Shown here in pieces: positions 1-6,000 of a DNA stretch of 9,768 nt. This DNA is from Planctomycetota bacterium. GTDB lineage: Bacteria; Planctomycetota; UBA1135; UBA2386. Positions within the stretch are counted from its first letter, which is position 1. Each line of letters opens with the position of its first letter. The notes beneath the pieces were generated by a model that saw only the letters and a program-made list of their open reading frames with translations, made no database searches and was not told the origin of the DNA. The position numbers were made by a program, and so were the translations under genes. The DNA is taken from positions 1 to 9,768 of the forward strand of contig JACKHZ010000004.1 in assembly GCA_020638735.1 (NCBI GenBank), in the 5' to 3' direction.

Positions 1-3000
1 CGCGGTGGTCGACGGTACGCAGCAGGACGGCGCCAGCACGGACGTCGTGGGACAAGACGGCACCGGACCGGACGGCGTCGTCCAAGACGGCGCCACGCTC
101 GACGGCGCGCCGACCGACGCCCAACCCTCCGACGCCCAACCCTCCGACGCGCCCGTGACCGACGCGAACGACGGCGGCGGCACGGCAGGCGATGGCACGG
201 CTGGCGACGGCGCGACCGGCGACGCGACGGATACCGCCACCGGCGACAGCATCGGCCCGCCGAAGTGCACCTCGGCGGCGACCTGCCCCGCGCCGAGCAA
301 TCCGTGCCTGGTCGCCGATTGCCATCCGCAAGCCGGCTGCATCGAGGTCGCGCTGCCCAGCGGCACGGCCTGCAACGACGGCTCGGCCTGCACCACCGCG
401 GCGGTCTGCGAGGCCGGCGTCTGCAAGCCGAGCGCGACGCTGGACTGCGACGACGGCCTGTTCTGCACGGTCGACAGCTGCGACAAAGACAAGGGCTGCG
501 CCAACCTGCCCGCCGCGGCGAGCCCCTGCGACGACGGCAACCCCTGCACGCTCGAAGAGGCCTGCGACGCGCAAGGCAGCTGCAGCGGCGGGATCAACAT
601 CTGCGCTTGCCAGGTCAGCGCCGACTGCGCTGCGAAGGAAGACGGCAACCTCTGCAACGGCACGCTCTTCTGCGAGCCGAAGAGCAAAACCTGCCAGATC
701 AACCCGGCCACCGTTGTGACCTGCAACGGCAAGGACGACACCACCTGCGCCGCCACGACCTGCGACCCGAAGACCGGCACCTGCGCGCTGCAATCCAAGC
801 CGGAGGGCACCGCCTGCGACGACGGCGTGCTCTGCACCGTCGGCGACGCCTGCGACGCCAAGGGCCAATGCCAGCCGGGCACCCAGGTCTGCTGCAAATC
901 CGACGCCGACTGCGGCAAATTCGAGGATGGCGACGCCTGCAACGGCACGCTCTTCTGCAACAAGGCGAGCGGCAGCTGCGAGCTCAACCCGACGACCGTC
1001 GTCGTCTGCCCCTCGGCCTACGACACTGCCTGCCGGAAGAACCTCTGCGACAAGTCCAAGGGCACCTGCGGCTGGGTGCAGAGCGACGACGGCACGGCCT
1101 GTGACGACGGCTCGGCCTGCACCCCGAACGAGGCCTGCAAGGCGGGCGAGTGCGTCGCGGGCGCCAGCCTCTGCGAGTGCAAGGACGACGCCGATTGCGA
1201 AAAGTTCGAGGACGGCAACCTCTGCAACGGCACCCTCTACTGCGATCCCTCCGGCGATATCGCGATCTGCAAGGTCAACCCGGTCACGGTCGTGAAGTGC
1301 GACGACAGCCAAGACACGACCTGCGCGCACAACGTCTGCACCCCGTCGACCGGCGCCTGCAAGGTCGTGCCGCGCAACGAGAACAAGACCTGTGACGCCG
1401 ACGGCAACCCGTGCACGCCGAAGGACCTCTGCAAATCCGGAAGCTGCGTCGCCGACACCAACGTCTGCATCTGCCAAACCGACACCGAATGCCAAGGCCA
1501 CGAGGACGGCAACCTCTGCAACGGCACCCTCTTCTGCGACAAGGGCAACAACCGCTGCCAGGTCAACCCGGCCACCGTCGTCAGCTGCCCGACCGGGCTC
1601 GACACCGGCTGCCAGAAGAGCCGCTGCCAACCGCTGAGCGGCACCTGCAAGACCGAGAACGTCGCGGACTTCACCCCCTGCGACGCCGACGACACCCAAT
1701 GCACGCTGAACGACGCCTGCATCGCCGGCACCTGCAAGCCGGGGCAGAACCTCTGCCAATGCAAGATCGACGGTCACTGCGGCCGCTTCGACGACAAGAA
1801 CCAATGCAACGGCAGCCTCTATTGCGACAAGGCCAAGGGCACGCCCTATGCCTGCATCGAGAACCCCGGCACCGCCGTGTGGTGCGACAAATCGGGCGAC
1901 GGGCCGTGCCAGACCGCCGTCTGCGACCCGAAGACGGGCGATTGCGGCCTCGAGAAGGTCCCGGACGGCCAGCCGTGCACCGACGGCACCGCCTGCGAGG
2001 TCGGCGGGCTCTGCGCCGGCGGCGACTGCAAGGGCACCACCGTGCTCTGCGACGACGGCAACCCCTGCACCACCGACGCCTGCAACGACGCCAAGGGCTG
2101 CATCTCGCTGCCTGCACCGGCCACCGCATGCGACGACGCCAACGATTGCAGCGCCGACTCCTGCGACCCGAAGCTCGGCTGCGTCCACCTCGCCAAGCCG
2201 CAAGGCGCGCTCTGCAGCGACGGCGACGCCTGCACCAGCGGCGATACCTGCGCCGCGGGCGTCTGCGCCGGCGGCAAGGTCCTGCTCTGCGACGACGGCA
2301 ACGCCTGCACCAACGACAGCTGCGACCCCAAGCAGGCCGAAGGCAAGGGCTGCCTGCACACCCCCGTCGTCGACGGCAAGGTCTGCGACGACGGCAACGC
2401 CTGCACCGTGGCGACCGCCTGCAACAAGGGCCAATGCAGCGGCAAGCCGAAGAATTGCGACGACGGCGACGCCTGCACCACCGACGGCTGCAACCCGAGC
2501 GTCGCCGGCGGCTGCCTGCACGTGCAGAAGGGCGAGGGCGTCGCCTGTGACGACGGTAAGGCCTGCACCGAGCAGGACGCCTGCGACAAGGACAGCGTCT
2601 GCGCCGGCAAGCCGAAGACCTGCGACGACGGCAATGCCTGCACCAAGGACGCCTGCGACGAGTCGACCGATGGCGGCAAGGGTGGCTGCGTGGCGCTGCC
2701 GGCCGGCGGCGGCTGCGACGACGGCGACGCCTGCACCGACAACGATTATTGCAAGGGTGGCGCCTGCTTGCCGGGCGAGGCGACCGTCTGCAACGACGGC
2801 AACCCCTGCACCGACGACAGCTGCGACAAGGCGGCCAACGGTGGCGAAGGCGGCTGCGTCTTCGCGAACAAGACCGGCGCCTGCGACGACGGCGACGCCT
2901 GCACCGAGCAGGACGCCTGCGCGGCGGGCCAGTGCAAGGGCAAGGCGAAGGATTGCGACGACGACAACGTCTGCACCGACGACAGCTGCCACGTGGTCGA

Positions 3001-6000
3001 GGGCTGCCAGAACGCGCCGAATACCGCGCCCTGTGGCGACGGAGACGCCTGCACGACGCAAGACGCCTGCAAAGCCGGCAAATGTGGTGGCAAGGCGAAG
3101 GATTGCGACGACGGCGACGCCTGCACCACCGACGGCTGCGACAAGGGCGTCTGCACCCACGCGGCCGACGTGAAATGCGACGACGGCGACGCCTGCACCA
3201 CCGATAGCTGCGACAAGAGCAAGGGCTGCGTCCACGTCGCGACCGGCGGCCCCTGCGACGACGGCGATCCCTGCACCGCCGGCGAGACCTGCACGGCCGC
3301 GGGCTGCGTCGGCGCGCCGAAGAATTGCGACGACAGCGATCCCTGCACCGACGACGTCTGCGCCGCCGGCAAGGGCTGCGTGCAGACGGCGAATACCAAG
3401 CCCTGCAACGACGGCGACGCCTGCACCTCGGGCGAGGTCTGCGCGACGGCGGGCTGTGGTGGCGGCGTCGCGGTGAATTGCGACGACGGCGAAGGCTGCA
3501 CCATCGACGCCTGCAACAAGACCAAGGGCTGCATCCACAGCAGCAGCACCCTGGTCTGCGACGACGGCGACGCCTGCACCACCGACGACGTCTGCAAGGA
3601 CGGCGCGTGCAGCGGCAAGACCACGGTCTGCGACGACGGCGATCCGTGCACGGTCGACGCCTGTGACGCCGCCACCGGCGCGTGCAAGACGCCGCCAGCC
3701 AAGGACGGCACGGTCTGCGGCGACGGCACCCGGGCCTGCATCGCCGGCGTGTGCAAGGCCTACGTCCGCATCCGCGCCGCCTACCGCCACACCTGCGCCG
3801 AGCGCGCCGCCGGTGGCGTCGATTGCTGGGGCTCCAACGCCAGCGGCGAGCTGGGCCGCGGCGTCAGCACGGGCTCGATCCCGGATCCGGGGGCGGTGAA
3901 GTCCGACGCCGGGATCGTCCTGCGCAGCCCGGTCACGCTGATGAACGGCGCCTGCGCCCTCGATCAGGACGGCAAGGCGTGGTGCTGGGGCAGCAACGGC
4001 AGCAGCAACCGCCTCGGGATCAACGTCAGCACGACCACGAATGTGCCGCTGCTGGTGCAGAAGCAGCCGGCGACCTTCGTCGCGCTGGAGGCCGGGCAGA
4101 ACCATATCTGCGGGCTCGGCACCGACGCCCGGATCTATTGTTGGGGCGCTGGCAACTACGGCCAAGTCGGCAACGGCCTGACCAATTCCGTGACCTCGCC
4201 GACCACCGCGCTCGGCGTCCTCGACGCGGTGCGGGTCCGCGCCGGCGCCAACCAGAGCGGCGCCATCTTCGCTGCGGCCAAGCCGCGCCTCTGGGGCAAC
4301 AACGGGGCCGGCGAATTGGGCATGAACGACACCTACAAGACCGGCATCTCTGCGCCGACGGTGCCCGCCGGCGGCTCGCCGGTCGCGGTCGACATCGCCT
4401 TCGGGCTGGACGCCAGCGCCATGGTCGACACCGAGGGTCAGATCTGGTCGGCGGGCCAGGTCCGCTACGGTCGACTCGGCATCGGGCTGCCGCTGACGAT
4501 GAGCCAGGAGGTGCATCGCTTCATCAAGGTGCCCTTCGCGCAGACGGCCGCCGCGGTCTACGGCGGCTGGAACCACCTCTGCGCCCGCGACACCAGCGGC
4601 GCGCTCTGGTGCTGGGGCCGCAACGACTACGGCCAGCTCGGCCTCGGCGACAAGGACGACCGCGCCGAGCCGACCCAGGTGCCGCTCGCCGAGGTGACGC
4701 TCGCCGGCGTGGTCGACGCCACCACCGGCGACCGGCATATGTGCGTCGTCGACGGCCTGGGGCAGGTCATCTGTTGGGGCAACAATTCCAACGGCCAGCT
4801 CGGCACGAACTCGTATACCTCGACGCTGACGCCGACGCTGCTCGTCGACAGCAAGTCGAACCCGAAAGAGACCTGCAAGCTCGCCGCCACCCTCTGCGAC
4901 GACGGCGATCCCTGCACCGTCGACGGCTGCGACGGGCAGACCGGCGAATGCACCCACACCGCCGGCAACGACGGCGCGAGCTGTGGCGACGACGGGACGC
5001 TGCGCTGCGCCGCGGGCGCCTGCAAGGCCGCGCTCGGCGTCGGGCTGGCGGTCGGTGAGCACCACGCCTGCCTGCGCAGCGACGTCGGCAAGGTGCGCTG
5101 CTGGGGCGACAACGACGCCGGCCAGCTCGGCGACGGCGGGATCGGCGGCGGCGCCGCGCTGGGCAAGATGGTCCAGGCCGGCACGCTGGCCGGGACCATC
5201 GGCCTCGCCGCCGGCGGCACCGCGACCTGCGACCTGCTCGGCGGCACGGGCGAAGGCACGCTGGCCTGCTGGGGCGAGGGCGAGACGACGCCGAAGCCGG
5301 TCAGCGCGGTGGATCGCGTCACGGCGGTGGCGGTCGGTGCGGCGCACCGCTGCGTGATCCGCGACGACGGCTACGTCCGCTGCTGGGGCGAGGGCAAAGA
5401 GGGCCAGCTCGGCGACGGCAAGGCCGAGGCCAGCACCACGCCGCGGCTGGTGGGCGGCGTCGCCGGCGCGCGGCAGGTCGTCGTCGGCCAAGCGCACAGC
5501 TGCGCGCTCGGCTGGGACGGCACGGTTCACTGCTGGGGCCGCGGCGACAAGGGCCAGCTCGGCCACGGCAAGGTCGTCGCCAGCGCGGCGACGGCGCAGA
5601 AGGTCAGCGGCGTGAACGGCGCGGTGGCGCTGGCGGCCGGGCGAGACCATAGCTGCGCCCTGCTCGGCGGCGCGGCGGCGGGCAAGGTCCTGTGCTGGGG
5701 CGCGGCGGCGGACGGCCAGACCGGCACCGGCGTGACGGCCACAGCGCAGCCGATCCCGACCGCCGTCACGGGGCTGGGCAAGGCGACCGCGATCGGCGCC
5801 GGCAGCTGGCACAGCTGCGCGGTGACGGCAACGGGCGGCAAGGTCGCCTGCTGGGGCCGCAACGATCAGGGCCAACTCGGCGACGGCAGCGCGACCAACC
5901 GCACGTCGCCGGTCTTCTCGCAAGGCCTCGGCGCGGCGGTCGCGGTCGGCGGCGGCGCGCAATTCACCTGCGCACTCGGCGGCGACGGCGCGGTCCGCTG

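Noticed and set aside
2048..3628. Short regularly spaced DNA repeats that could suggest a CRISPR array
   Set aside because: The repeats are in-frame coding, vary in sequence and spacing, and the intervals between them are themselves repeated; no cas gene is present.
1846..3756. Two long minus-strand open frames (298 and 336 codons) rich in repeated QASPSSQ-like words
   Set aside because: They are exact mirrors of the CDDGxxCT repeats on the plus strand; the absence of stops comes from high GC and biased codons, and there is no domain or ribosome binding site.
266..3760. Calcium-binding thrombospondin type 3 or dockerin repeats
   Set aside because: The Asp spacing does not fit DxDxDG loops and the four-Cys pattern differs; only a general acidic resemblance remains.
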